Assembly (NCBI RefSeq): GCF_949628215.1
Contig: NC_134282.1
Location: 5,005,001-5,069,000, forward strand
DNA length: 64,000 nucleotides
Direction of reading: 5' to 3'
Origin: Phalacrocorax aristotelis
Taxonomy: Eukaryota > Chordata > Aves > Suliformes > Phalacrocoracidae
A program made the position numbers and the translations under genes. Below, piece after piece: positions 43,873 through 57,300 of the stretch; within the stretch, counting starts at the first letter, position 1, and each line of letters starts with the position of its first letter. Under the pieces are notes generated by a model, which was not told where the DNA came from, did no database searches, and was given only the letters and a program-made list of their open reading frames with translations.

Positions 43873-45977
43873 AAAAAAGAAGACTGGGCTCGTGTTATCG
43901 CAGGCATGGTTACAGTCCAGGCTTTTCTTACAGAAGTATTTCCTAGGAAATCTGGTCTTATCTTCTGCAGCCATGAATTATTCTTCTCCAAGCTGAAATA
44001 AGATGCTGTAGGGACAAAGGGACAAGGAGTAGCGGAGTGACAGAAATGGCAGGTCCTCTTACAGAGCTATGGAAATGTGTCGACACTTTTGCAGAAGGGA
44101 TGAGAGAAGCCTTCTTTCTCTTTGCATGAAAAGCATGGGGAGGAAAGGAAAAGGGCTGCTGCATTTCTATCATCTATAATCCTCCACTTAACCTATGAAT
44201 TAGCCCTTGTGTGAGCAAAAAAGAAAGTTGTGGCTAAACCATAACCCACCCCCCCCCGCCCCTCCCCAAGTGGGTGCAAGTCTTCCTTTTCTCGTCCTAC
44301 GCACTATATATAATGAGCTCCTTGAATTAAGGAGATATATTAAAAAGAATCCTGGCTGGCTTGCACCATTTTCTTTCTGCCCGTGCATGTATTTCTGTAA
44401 TGTCCAATGTCCCAGGACCAGCCTTTTCAGAGCTGGTGTCAAGGTGTAAGGTGTAATTTTAACCTAGAAATTCTGTACCCGCTTTAAACTTCTGGCAGAA
44501 ATGTTGGAAGGAGTGGATGTCTAATTACCCATTTGTACCCTAACTGCAAATTAGGTTTAGCTGCAATGTGCACTGTGGTTCGCAGGGAGGGTGAAAATAT
44601 GTGCAGAGTTACCTATAAGCGAGCCTGAGCCAGGAAAAACAAAAACAGAGTTCAGAAAGTAGAAAATCTCACAGTGAGCTGGACAATTTGGCCAAGTACC
44701 CTCTCTCTGCCATAGCTGATGCTGTATATTTTAAAGGAAAATATGAGAGGTTTTGAAATAGGCAAGGATGAGAGAACTTCCCTGTAGGTTGCCACACAGG
44801 GTGAGATTCAACTTGGCTGGCTTGATAGGTCTGAACTTTTGGTGTCCAGCTCGATGTGGCACTCAAAGTCCCCGTGACAGCGAGAAGACCATAGTGAACC
44901 CATCCACCTGGGGCGAGGTCTCTAACATGTCTTCCTCTGTGGGCTCCAGCAAGCGGCTGGGGGACCACTTGCTGAGAAGTGATTTCCCAAAAGCTAGGTG
45001 AGATGCTCTCTGACCACAGAAGCTGGCAGATGTAGAGATAAAAATGCTAGTTTGTGGTTATTGTTCATCTTGCGTGATGCTGGCACCTGGAGGAGCACTC
45101 ACCATCTGCCAGGTCCCCTTCCTACCTGGAGGTGAGGTGGGTGCTGCCTGAGAGCAGACATGGGGTCCTGAGGCACTTGGGTGTTGGAATCCTCTTGTTC
45201 CAGGGCTGGGTTGCATCAGTGCAGGATGTGGGAGGGCAGGAGTAAAGCAACTCTGTCTGGCTAATGGGGATTTATTAGCGAATCGTTGAACAAAGCTGGC
45301 AAAAAGTGGGCTCTGGCTTCTGGTCTCTTGCTATTTCTGCCGAGCTGTGTGTGGGAGGATTGCTTGTGTGTCCCTTCGATGGCAGCTGCTTGGGGCTGGA
45401 GGCAAGGAAGTCTCAGTGGTGGTTGATGTGTTTGCTTATGCAGGAAAAAAGGTGATGAAACGGGATGTGTGACACTTCCAAGGGTAGCTGTGAGTCCACT
45501 CAACAGAGCGGGCTTGTGTTGTGAGCAAACTTCCCCCAAAGAGACTGCCATATCTCGGGGCAATACTGCCAGCAAACCGTTGTATCATCCTTGCTGAGAT
45601 TCAGTATAGAAGAATGTCACCTTTATCTGAGTCCAGGAATGTGCTTCTCTCACAGAGACAGCGAAGAGTCTCTGTGTTTGGCTAGTGCTGGTCCACAGTC
45701 TGGCTGGCCACACCAAGTGACATGCCATTTTTTATTATGTAGAAGGAAATTTTGCAAATATGCCCAAGGGCGAGGCAACATCAATAAGCAGAGAACGAAT
45801 GCTCTATTACATTCATTTGGTTTCGTAACTTCTGTTGGGTCACAGGGGAGCTGCTAAACAAAACAAACCAAAATCTCTTGTATACTGGCTATATTTAGTC
45901 GTACGAAGCTTTGCGTTTGTTCTAGGGCTGAAGAACAGCGTGTCCAAATCTGGAGCACGAGGTTGAGTGTGTACTTA
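43873..45977. other. Intron, no gene recognised
   Basis: Non-coding. A C-run lies at about 44251-44259. Opposing open frames of 80 codons at 44200-44449 are chance. Confidence 0.4.
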
Positions 45978-46066
45978 AGCCCTGGTGCTGCAAAGGTTTA
46001 CACGTGTTCCTAGCTTTGCATGTTTTGAGCGCAAATGAGTTTTGGTATAATGAGACTGCTCACAGG
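45978..46066. mobile_element. MITE-like element, degenerate copy
   Basis: GCTGCAAAGGTTTACACGTG...CTTTGCATGTTTTGAG...GTTTTGGTATAATGAGACTGCTCAC follows the old amniote pattern GATCCTGCAAA...CACGTG...GAGTAGTCCCATTGA...GGGACTACTCAC. Same general type as 18355-18462 and 40507-40570. Confidence 0.5.
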
Positions 46067-47280
46067 TTGTAATGGGAAATGTCTGTAACCTGTGCAGATT
46101 ATTTCTTCCATACGTTCATAACACTCCACGTATATACGCACGTACATGAGCACAATGTGTGTTTGTACTTGTGTGGTGTGTATATATCCCTGAACTGAAG
46201 GAAAAATGTTGACCTTTGCCTTTGAATTGCCTATCCAAATGTGGCTAAAATAGTATCTTCTATAAAATAACTTGATTGTGTGTTTCAACATCAAACAAAA
46301 CTCCCGGCAGTGGCTGGCAGTCCCTGCAGCGGTGGCCCCTTCTAGTCCATGTGGGCTCTAAAACCGTGCAATATAAACCCCTTTCCACTAGCGCACTGAA
46401 GCGCGTGACTACACCTCCATCCTATATTTATTTTCCCTTTATTGTATCCAGTGGAATGTTGGGGTTGGTTGTTTTTTTTTTTTTTTTTTGGAAGGGGGAT
46501 TTAAAATAATTTATGTGGAAATATATTTATGTTAGGGAAAGTTAGGGCCTGTATGGACCTGTTGTCATCAGTGGTCAGGCTGGATTAAAAGCAGTTGGAA
46601 TAGTTTATGACAGAAGATTTTGTAGCCATTTTAACGGGTTTTCCAGCTCCTGGCAATCGAAAATCATGAATCAGGTGTCTCAGAAGTATGGAAGTTAAAG
46701 CACACAGGGTTCTTCTTGGTTTTCTTCAAGGTTTTGAGTTCCTAAGGTAGCTGGGGTGAGAATTTTGGGTGCTCTGTCATGTTGTAAGCTGCTGCTTCTA
46801 ACAGAGAGTTAAAATCCTCATAATAGTCACGTGACTTTAAGAGCTGAAGCTTAAAGAAAAACACAAATTATCAGTACTGATGCTAGAATTGGAAGAGTCA
46901 GTGGCACATCCAGTTGTGTCGTTAATATAGCACAGTCAGTGAGTTTCCAGGATATTTTTGTTGTTGCCATTGCAGCGTTTTATATATTCTGAGTTGGCTA
47001 CCCAGGTGGTTAGCTTCATGGCATACCTATTCAATTAAAAAGAGAATTTAAACTTTGATGATGGGGGGGGATGAGCCACAGTGATGTGTCTTCAAAATGG
47101 CCTTCTTTAATGTGTCTGGGAGGTTCCTGATGTTGCATTCCTCTGGCCCAGAAGTGAGTCCCACAGTGAGCAAGGCACAACGTTGCAACAGGCATCCCTC
47201 TACCCTTGCAGCAGATAAAAAAAAAAAAAGGAAAACAATAAATAAATTTTTTTGATTATTTAAAACTTGCAGCAGAAACA
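46067..47280. other. Intron, no gene recognised
   Basis: Contains a (GT)-rich patch (about 46130-46188), poly-T 46472-46489 (18 T) and a poly-A/G run at 47217-47230. Otherwise unremarkable. Confidence 0.4.
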
Positions 47281-47840
47281 CACGCTCTTGCCTGTTTCCC
47301 CATTACTTTACATAAAATTGTTATGCATTCTAAGTAGTAGCAGCCTGGGCCTCTTGACCTCACAAGAAGAGCTGTTACTATACATTTAACAAAAACAAGG
47401 TATTATGTATTAGCCTACACATTTTGCAATAGCTCCAGCAATTTAGTAACTACAGTCCAATTTAAACCGTGCCTGGAGGCAACAAAAATTGCACAAAATG
47501 GCAGCTAATTTATAGAAGGGAGAGAGGAAATATTTGGGGGTCTATTCCTTCAAGCCATCTGATTCGTATTATTGACTCATTTAGAAAACAGAAAGTGAGC
47601 AGAGACAAGTTTTTAAGGAGTTTGGTTTCACACAAATGACTTGCAATTGCAGCCCATTATTTTTATACCAAGACTTCATTAGTCATATCCCCGTCAAACC
47701 TGCGAGCAGTGTCAAATGTTTTCAGAAAACACACCAGGACAGGTATGGAACTCATCAGCCCGTGGCAAAGGTCGCTCTCATTAAGGAGTCAAAATGAAAA
47801 CTTTCAGTGTCTCTAACACATTGCACAGACGCTCCTGCCC
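47281..47840. promoter_or_regulatory. Candidate conserved non-coding element
   Basis: Repeat-free, complex sequence of about 550 nt with AT-rich core and no coding signal. It has an AP-1 site TGACTCA at 47573-47579 and TAAT/ATTA cores. It lies between simple repeats. Its texture, compared with flanks, suggests constraint. Needs cross-species alignment. Confidence 0.35.
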
Positions 47841-50826
47841 CCACTTCTGAAACGTGGGGCCGAGCGAGCACCTCCTGCTCCCCAGACATTCAAATAAGAT
47901 CAAGATGACAGGGCAAGAAAATGAATAGGATTCTTAACTGGCTGTACTTTATAATATGGTACTGATTGGAAACAACCAGAGAGTTGTTTGCCATGTCTAT
48001 AGCACCATTTCCTGAGGTTAAACATAACATCTGAAACAAAGCAATTAAGTCCCCCTAAAAAAAAAAAAGGGGGGGGGGAGAAGAAGGAAAAAAGGGGAGG
48101 ACGCGGGTCTGTGCGGTGCTGACTCGGCACGCCAGCCATGCTCCGATGAGCAAAAGAAATGTCTGTGCAAACTTCTTCCCACCTGGGAGGGGAGATAGGA
48201 GAGCTGTGACACCAGAGTTGTTCGGGGCTGGCTCTCAAGCTGTGCTGTGACAGATGTGTTTTGAGGAATTTTTGAGGCACGGAGATAAGAATAACAAAAA
48301 GCCATTCACCGAAGCACGGTTACACAGGCTTAGCACAAAGGGGCGAAGAGCAAACGTGTCAATACGCTCCTTATTTGTGGAAGGTTTGCCGTGTTTCTGC
48401 AACATGCTGCGTTTCGATCTGTGGGCTGCCGCCAACAGGAGTGAGGGTTGCTGTGTTGCCCCTTAAAAGTTATTCAAAGCTTCCTGGCAATGGAGAAGGA
48501 TTCCCTTTAGCTGCTTCGCTCTGGCACATGGCAAAGTCCTCTTGATGTAGATGATGTTGTTTGTCTTACAGAGGATTTGCTTATTTAAAAATAGCGTCCG
48601 TGAGGTATTACATAAAATGGCAGAAATACTTTTAGGGAGGTTTTTTTTTTCTTTTTAACCACTCAGCTCGTGTAGACTCGGACTTGCTTGCTGTGCCCCA
48701 AACAGCTCCCTGGGCAGCTGGGGACGGGGTCTCCAATGTGTCTTACTCTTGGCTTTTTTGGTCCTGATGTTCCCTGGTGGGTTACGACAACCTTCAGTTA
48801 TGGGCATAACATCTGCTGGGTTCCCTGATGTTTGGAGACAATGAACCTGATTTCTGTGGGTTAGTCAGCATTTGCAACATTAATTTGTGAAGATTTAGGT
48901 GCTATAGTGATTACCTGAAGAAAATAGTTGATGTTGCAGGTTATTTTGCCTGTAGGAAGATGCATATATGGATAGTTCAATAATTCTGTTTGGAAAGCTT
49001 GATGTCCTACGTACCAGCACAAACTACGGTATTTGAGGTATATTTATTCACACTTCAGTATATTTGCCTCTCTCGCTACCTTGCTTGTTCGTGCCTATGC
49101 ATGTGTGCTTGAAAAGCTGAAGTGCTTAAAACCCCTCCAGCCTGACAGCTGGAGGTACAGATCTCAGAAAAGCAGAGAAAAATGCCAGCGCTGCTGAGCA
49201 GGTTGCGGCTGTGCCATTCTCACATGGCTCCCGGTAGCTCGCTTCTGCTGGAGAGCTGGCTGGAATCGCAGGTTGCTCCTTCAATGTGGAAAATGGAGGT
49301 GATGGGAGACACAAAACAGTTTTAGCTGTTTTTGAGCATGATTATGGGAGCACGCACGGGGTGAATGGGCTCCCCACACCAGCTCCTCTCCCCTTTGGTT
49401 GTGTGTAATCCACCAGGAGGTCCCAGGGAGGAAGGGGAGAGCCAAAATTTCTGGGTTCGATCATTCTGCTGCTGTGGTCTCAGGCAAATGTGCTTCTTGG
49501 TTACTTGGTTCCCCTCTCTGCAAAGCACGACCAGCACGGCCCTCTGAGTGCTGGGAGATGCCTGGACGGAGCTGCTGGCGAGTACAGAGTGCTGCTGTGA
49601 GGGGTGAGCTGAGAAATGCTGATGCTTTTCGCTGATAAGCAATCCCTCGGCCGGACCCACCTAATGAAAAGTGTTTTCTGACACTTATTACCTACCCTGG
49701 GCTCATACCAGGGAGTTATTCTGTCCCGTCCCGAATGCAAGGCACGTGAGGTTATGAAATTCCCTCCGCCGAGCCCATGTGTTTATCTGTGGAGATAACG
49801 GGGCTGGGGCTTGCTGGGGTGCCCGTGCCCTCACCTGCCAGCCCCCGGTCAGCCCCCGACCAAGCGGCACATCCTGAGCGCCAGCCCCGTGATTGATGCA
49901 CTTGGCCGAGAACTTCCCTCCTGCCCGCTCAGGAAACAGGAGGGCTGGGGAGATAGCGCTCGCCTTTCTTTCACAGTCCCTGCTTCCGAACTCTAATCAC
50001 CTTCTGCTGTGGGAAAAGAGATGAGATGCTGCCTAAAAAACAGATCATTGTCCGCCTCCTAGATTAATGCAGAGAAAGCAGTATTGTCTGCTGAATGGAT
50101 AAACCTTCCTCCTGTCACTCAAAACCTAAATTCAACGCTACTTCATTTCTAAGAGGCTTATCTTCCTTGAATAGACCCTTGCAGCTCAAGTAAGAGGCGA
50201 TGTAATGAAGCGTGTTTTTTTCTTAAGTGAGAAACCTGCTGCAAAGAAGGGGTGAAGCCTGTGCAGCTGTTCCAAAGGGTCTTTGCAGACTCTCGAAATA
50301 CTTGTCATTTATCTGGTCTTGCATGACAGCAAATGAGAGAAGATCAAGTTCAAAATCTGCCGGCGCGGCTTTCAGGGCTTCTTCATCTGTTAATTAAATA
50401 ATAGTTGTTATCGCACAATGCCCCGTGATAAGAGCGGATATGATGAAGAGAAGGAAATATGGGCTTGAGGGTTATGAATAAGCAGATGGTCTCCAGGAAT
50501 TTTCCTGGTTTGACCCCCCCAGCGATGCCTCGGTATGTGGCTGGAGGAACCGGCAGTGGAACAGGTGGCATCAGCCGGATAAATAAATTCATAGAAGCGT
50601 GCCGAGATCATTGTAGAATATACCCCTTTTATGCGGGGTAGCGATTAATTCAGTGATTTCCCACAAACCAGCCTTTTCTTGGAAAATCACACACGCCACC
50701 ATTGCCACAAATAATGACGTGTTTACTTTGCTTTCCTTGAGCCCGCTGCAGTAAAGATTTAACTTATACTTTTAATGTATTTGGGGAAATGTATGCTCCA
50801 AATTAAGATTGGTTGCTCAACATCAG
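47841..50826. other. Intron, no gene recognised
   Basis: Includes an A9-G9-like purine run (about 48058-48078), mixed composition and open frames of 60-126 codons without motifs. A TGATAAG GATA-type motif lies near 50425-50431. Confidence 0.4.
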
Positions 50827-50912
50827 AGGGCCAAATCGTGAGGTGTTTACTCAACTTCTGCTAAGTCAAAACTTTTATACTGATATCAAAGGGCAGCTCT
50901 GAGGATTTCTGA
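50827..50912. mobile_element. MITE-like element, degenerate copy
   Basis: AGGGCCAAATCGTGAGGTGTTTACTCA...AGTCAAAACTTTTATACTGATATCAAAGGG...GAGGATTTC follows an old amniote palindromic pattern (GGGCCAAATCCTGAGGTCCTTACTCAGGCAAAACTCCCATTGA...). Arms are diverged. Confidence 0.5.
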
Positions 50913-53449
50913 GATGGGATGTAAGATCTGCCTCTGAATAACTGCAGGCGATACAGGAATTTCTTGCAGATGTAAGAGGTTAGTTCTTTTTAGGGCTAAC
51001 GTATATTTAATTTTCTAGATGTTTGCGGACATATTTTACCTTAAAAGCACTGATCTTGTAAATACCTCTTTCTTTCATCACTGATAACGTGACCTTTCCA
51101 GTCTTACCATCGCTGCGTGGACTGTGGCCATCCGGTATGGGCCTCTAGTTATGGGCCATGTCCTGAAAAGTCCTTTCATGGCCCTTTCGGAGACTCTGAG
51201 GTGGATGTGGGTTTATCTCAGCTGTGACCACGCAGGAATTACATGAGACTGAGTTACCCAGGAGTATATCTGACTCTTCCCTTGAGGTGCTGTATTTCTT
51301 CCTGGGGTTATGACGGTGGGACAAGGGAAGAGACCCAGCATGGTGTGCTCATGGGGAGCAATGCAGGGTCTGCTCGTGCCAGAGCTAAATGTGGCCCAAG
51401 ACATGTCCAGTCTGGCTTGGACAGGAAAATGAAAAGCTTAAGGAAGTACTTGTGGAGATTGGCAGGGTGGTGGTCAGCTTGGGGAGATTTGGCAGCTCCA
51501 TGTGCTGAGGAGGAGAGATGAGTTGCCTGTTGGATGGTGATTTAAAGGGGTTTTTGAGCGGCATGGAGGAAAACACAAAGCTTGGAGTGCAGACCCCTCT
51601 TGTGGGATGCAGCATTTCCAACACTGAAATGGGTGCCTGAGGTCCTGCAGGGAAGTTGGCATCCCCAGGACGGGTCCCTGCCATCGCATGACCTGGACCA
51701 GTGTGGAGACCAAGAAAGCCAAGGAGAAGTGGGCAGCAGTTTGGAAAAATATGAAATATGTAATACACACACTCATGCAACAAATCCACGCTGAAGAAAA
51801 TGTTATGCTTGTGACAGAAAACAATAAAAATAAGGAAATTTGCAGTTAATGGTAAAACATACCCTATATCCACAAATGCCTAGGCACACCAGCATGTCAC
51901 TGTAACTGCTTTCTTGGTGTCAAGGTGTTGTTGAACAGATGATAGGTTTCACCCCAAACTACAGACTTTTTGGGCTGCTGCTATGTATTTTTGTACTTGA
52001 TTGCCGTTTTCATCATGTCTGTGTGTCTTCCCTGGCCTGCCCCTGTCATGTGTTGCAGCTAATGTCTTTGAGAGGGCGATGACCTGCAGTTTTGGTTGGC
52101 AAAGGTGGTTTTTCATGTAACTCGGAGCAGGAAAGCCTCGCTGATGAGCAACAGTGCCCTGAGGAGATTAGTCAATGCTATCACTAAATGCACCGTAACC
52201 CTAAAATACGGTACCTGGTCTGGTGAAGCAAATGTTGTCAGCACAAATCATAGGTTATTCCTCCAGTCCTACATCCTGAGAAGCTCTTGACATATATAAT
52301 GCTATATTGCCTGGATTAATAGGTATCAATAGCCAAATTCTCTGGACTATGGAAAATTAACAAATGCTTTCATCTCTACTTTGATTACAGGCGTTATTTA
52401 TGGAGATGTTTTGGTAGTAGGTGCTGTTTCTGTTAACCGTTTAGGGAGCTGGTTGGAGGCTTCATGTCTGCAGATACTGACCTTTTGCAGATTTTTTTCC
52501 CCTTAGCTGATGCCTTCGTCAGTAAGGACACACCTGCATCCGTGCAACTCCGGCAAGCAGAGCGACACAGCACTTCAGTATTTCCCCTTCTTCACCAGCT
52601 GGATAGGACCCCTGATACAAAACCTGAGAAATGTGCCAAAAGCCTTCAAAGTTCAGGCCGGAGGTGTTTGTGCAAGATAAAAATGGGACAATATAGCATC
52701 CCTGTACAACTCATCCGTTTACACATGACACTTGCTTTGCAGTCTCTGATTAGCTTGTTAGTAAGGAGGCAGGAAGAAGTGCAATCAAGTTTTTATGATT
52801 CATCATTTCTGTTCCCTGTTTGGGAGACAATGTCAGTGCTCTTTGCCAATCATAGAAGGTGGCTCGCGAGTCCCTTAGGGCGATGCTTTTTTTAAAGATG
52901 CTCTCTGTGTTTCTGAAGGCTGAGCCACATTTCTAAATAACAGGGAAGTCCTGGAGTTTGTTTTGTGTTGTGGTTTTGTTTTTTTTTTTTCCCTAATTGT
53001 ATCTGCTAACAATGCTTTTATGTTTGCTGCACGTATGCTAAAAGAAAACATGCTTCCAGTTTGCCTGTAATCCTGTTTTCACTCAGAAGTGTTTGTGCAG
53101 AAATAAATTAGAGATGGTACCTGGAATATTTTCTGCAATACAAAAGGCAAATGTAAGTTTTATTAAGTTGAAAAGGATACATTCTCTTCTCCTGACCTTG
53201 ATTTTTTTTTTTTTAGCTATATTCTCTATACCCCTGCTTTAGAAGTATTATTCTTCATCCCATCCAATTACCATTTCTATCAGCTCTTCTGAAAGATTAT
53301 GCTTTTTGGGTGTTCTTCTGTAGATGTCTTTCCAGTGGCTTCACTTGATGAATGTGACAAGTTTTGTGTTTTCTCCCTCCCCTCATTGAATTGAAAAGTT
53401 TTTTGATAAATACAGGCCAATAAGTGCCCAAAGGCAGTGTTTCAATGGC
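50913..53449. other. Intron, no gene recognised
   Basis: Non-coding. Open frames to 162 codons on the - strand (51385-51873) lack motifs. Poly-T near 52978-52990. Confidence 0.4.
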
Positions 53450-54315
53450 TGCTAAATCTTTCAAGGTTAGGACTTAACCTCCGTTCTCCCTAATTCAACT
53501 GCAACCTTCAGTCTGGAGCCAATCAAGAATATCAGATGATACTTAAACAATGAAGGATTTCTGATATTCAGGTACAGCCTCTGTTCAATAGGATTGCAAA
53601 TTCTTTGTGTGAAGAAAGTCGGTTTTGCTCTAAAGTACTGTCACAAAAAGTGAAATTACCATTTGCTTGGAATGATGCCATTCATCATTGTCAGAATACT
53701 AAGCATTGTAAGTAGCTAGGCCTCTCCAAATTAATGCCTTGTTTTGCATCGGCTAAATTTCCCAAATCCTCGAGGATGGGTCATACAAAACTCATCTCAC
53801 CATTTTAATTTATCAATCCAATATGAGCGCGGTGAAAGGGAGCTTCATTCAGTCTTAGCGCTTTTATTTACAGTCTAATTCTAAAAGAAAAGGAAATAAG
53901 ATATGAAAATAAGTTGGAAAATAAGATAAATCTCTCAGTGAAATCACAAGATCTACTCAGTCCTGTAGCAAACCCTCTATAATTCATTTGTAGGTCAGCT
54001 CAAGGGATTAGCCATGACGTATTTGGAAATTCATTTATTTTTATTTTATTTTGCTGTTTCTTATGCATAAGGGTAATGCTGTCCCCAAGGCTTTTCAGGT
54101 AGCCCTCAAATCTTGACAACATTTTCTGTCTCTAAGGCCTAAGCCAAAATTAATTTTCAAATAAACAGCATAAAAATGTATGGTGTTGTATAAATTTGAA
54201 TACAAAATGCATTTGTTTTGCTTGCTTCCATCCATCCATACATACTGTTGGCTCAGCCAAAAATCATAACATGACATTGAAATTAACGGCCATATGTACA
54301 TCATGAAAGTCAAAA
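53450..54315. promoter_or_regulatory. AT-rich GATA-motif-bearing block
   Basis: Repeat-free AT-rich sequence. ATAAGATAAATC gives an AGATAA site (53924-53929), with further AAGATA near 53898-53904 and repeated AATAAG units. It could be an enhancer or simply an A/G-rich region. No coding signal. Confidence 0.3.
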
Positions 54316-57300
54316 AAGTTTCTTACTGTATTAGAAACACCATAACATTGGGTTTTCCCCCACTTTCTCCTTGATATGCTCTGCTAGATGTGTGCTGGGA
54401 AAGAAATGCATATTAATTGTGCTGCGCTCTGAGTGCCTCGTGAACCCTTGTCTCTGCTCCTGGACCACTTGCTGGCTCCTGCATCCTGCTTGGGCTTTTG
54501 ATGGGTGTGACATCCTGAGGAGCGCCGAGATGTTTCCAGTGAAAGCGAAATCAGAAGTGACTTGATGTGTCTTGCAATTTATTCTGTCAGGCTCAAGTGG
54601 GGAAACACTGAAAGTGAGAACAGTGCTTGGATGGCCTTCAGCAGCAACACAGGCTGGAAAGTGTCTCCGGTCCCACAGCGAGCAGAGAATCGGACCGCTG
54701 GGCTAGAAATAACACTGTGAAGGAAAAGCCCCAATTCTGGGCTAAACCAAAACAAACAAACAAACAAAAACCCCAACCAGAACCCATGCTGAGGGATTAC
54801 GGAGAAACAAGACAAACATTTTGCTGGTGTTTAAATATTATACGGGGTGGGCTCTTCCCTTGGGTTGCTGGTGGCTCCGGCACATCCCAAGAGATGCTGG
54901 GAGCCGCTGCTGCCCCAGAAGCCTGCAGCACCTGCAGGACCAGCCCTGTAGCAGCTAAAAATAACTCTTCCAGGTTCTTAAATTGAAACAATACCTCTTT
55001 GCATCGTAGTTTTTGAAACCTCATTCCACAAGGGGGCTGCAGGCGCGCTGGAAACATAGCAGTTCGTAGTCTGGGGAATACCTGGGAGAAAGGATGCCCC
55101 TTCCCATGCAGAGGTGCCCGAGTGTGGGCCAGGTCTGGAGGGAAATGGTTCCTGAGGTCAGAGCAGTGCCTATGCATGGCTTTTTCTGAAGATGTGACAA
55201 GTGTCTCTTTGACAAGGTTAGCTGTGCCATCAGATGGGGATGGTAGAAAGGAGGAGGAAAAGCCTGCGGGGGTGGGCTGGGATGCAGAGCTGCATCATGC
55301 TCATGCTGCTCTTACCCCAAAGGTCCTCCAGATTAATATGGTTAGCTGAAATATAATTTCACCTGTACTTAATTAAGAGAAGTATGGCTGCGTGAGTTCT
55401 CACTGGTGCATTGCCTGGAACTTGGTATCTCGAGCAGTATCAGCTGACCAATAAATAGTTGGTTAATTATTAATTAGCTAAAGATTATGTTTGGAAGGGT
55501 AGATCACCTTGAAATGTTGCTTTCTATTATCTTTTCCCAGCCAGGCAATGAAGGATTTCAATTTAATGTGACATGACAAACTACAAACAAGTGTGTTTTA
55601 GGGTTTGGCAGTTGAGGAAACTGGGGCCCAGTGGGGTGCTGCGAGGGGCTGTTTTTTCCACACTATGTCTAACCAGGACCGAGTGTCAGCCTCGCGATGC
55701 TCTCCCGCCTGGCATGCTTGGGATGTGTATGGATCCTCTGTCTAGCAAATGATTTATATCCTGGGTCAGTCTGGAGTAACTTCAGTACTGAATGATCTTG
55801 TACCTTTTAATATTTTTAGTGCTTTTATTTCCAGGACTATTAGCTCATCCTGCTATGCACGGTACAGAGCCTTCTGTCCCAACAGACAGCAAAGTGCTTT
55901 ACGGATTATTTTCCAATTTTATTTAACCCTCCACTGAAATGCTGTTATGTTGGACTTCGTGGTGAAACACATGGGGACACCCCCTCGTTGTCTCCTCTCA
56001 CCCTGCCCATTGCCAGGTGCAGCAGGCAGGCATCTTGGGGAGCGCTGCCCTTCCCCAGCCGGGCGCATGCCCTTGATGTGGCCAGTGTGGCTGAGACCTT
56101 CCCACCCAGCTCTCTCTGGCTGCTCTTTGCAGGCGTGAATTTTCCCTCCAGGCTAAGTGAAAAAGCTGAGGCCAGTTGCTAAATGAATGTCCTTGTTCTT
56201 CCCATCTACCACACAAGAGCTGCCCTGTAGCACTGGCTGAGGGCTGACTGGGCCGCAACTGTGATCTTTGTGCCAGGCTTGGCCTTGGCTGGAGATGGAA
56301 CATCTCCTTCAGCTCTTGGTCTACTTCCAGATCTCCCTGGTTTAGCTCACCTTCCATTGCCTGGCAGATTTTGCTAACTGGGTCGCAAGAAATGCAAGTT
56401 GAGGATTGCTCACCTGATGCCCAGACCCCAGCCTTGGGGAAACCGGGGTTGGGAAGGGGAGCAGAGGCTTATCATCTACTTTCTTTAGTGTGCCTTTTGA
56501 GATTTGACAAAAATTCACTGAGGTTTTTTTTTTTTTTTTACATACTTGAAGTCTCTTTAAGTCAAAATCCCAGAGAAATGCAATGCCTTACTCATAATAT
56601 ACAGTGTATACAAATTGCTTTTTAATTAATAACACTTCCTAGTTCCTATTTTAGGCAGCGTCTGTAGAACAGCAGAGTACAGTACTGCACTTCTGGATTG
56701 TAGTTGCTGAAAACACGTTTTTGACATGTGAACTACGTGTCTTGCTGTACTGAAACTATGTCAAACCAGACACGTCAATAATATGTTGAGCCCTGTGAAT
56801 GTCTTTCTATTGTGCTCATCACCCTATTATGGCAATTGCTTCTTAGGTGACTTTCATTTCTTGCCAAAGCGTAAAACACCCCATGATGCATGAAATGTGG
56901 GATTTGCATACCCATTTGAAGCATCGAATTCAAAAGTACGTTAGCGACTGCTTCCTCAAGGGCCTGTGTACATAAATGCAGGGTTCCGTGAGGCTTGGCA
57001 GAGCAGCGTGGAGGGGCAGCGTCAGTGTTGGATCCTCTGGAAGACAGTGGAGAAACAGTGGATTTTGGTTTAGCCTAGGAAAAGGTGGCACTTGGTTTTT
57101 CCTGGCCGTGCAAGCAAAGGGCTGAGTGGCTGACCGCTTGCAGCAGTATCAGCTCCCCGCATTAGCAAAGCAGGGGCTTATGGTTAAATTATAGTTATTC
57201 CGTCCTGGCTGCACTCCTGGAGAGCAAGACCTCTTTGGCTTCTCTCCCTGCTGATGTGCTGCTGGGGGGACAGGTAGCTGTGGCACCTTGCAGAGCCACC

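Noticed and set aside
51385..51873. 162-codon open frame on the - strand
   Set aside because: No start context, no homology I recognise and overlapping competing frames on both strands.
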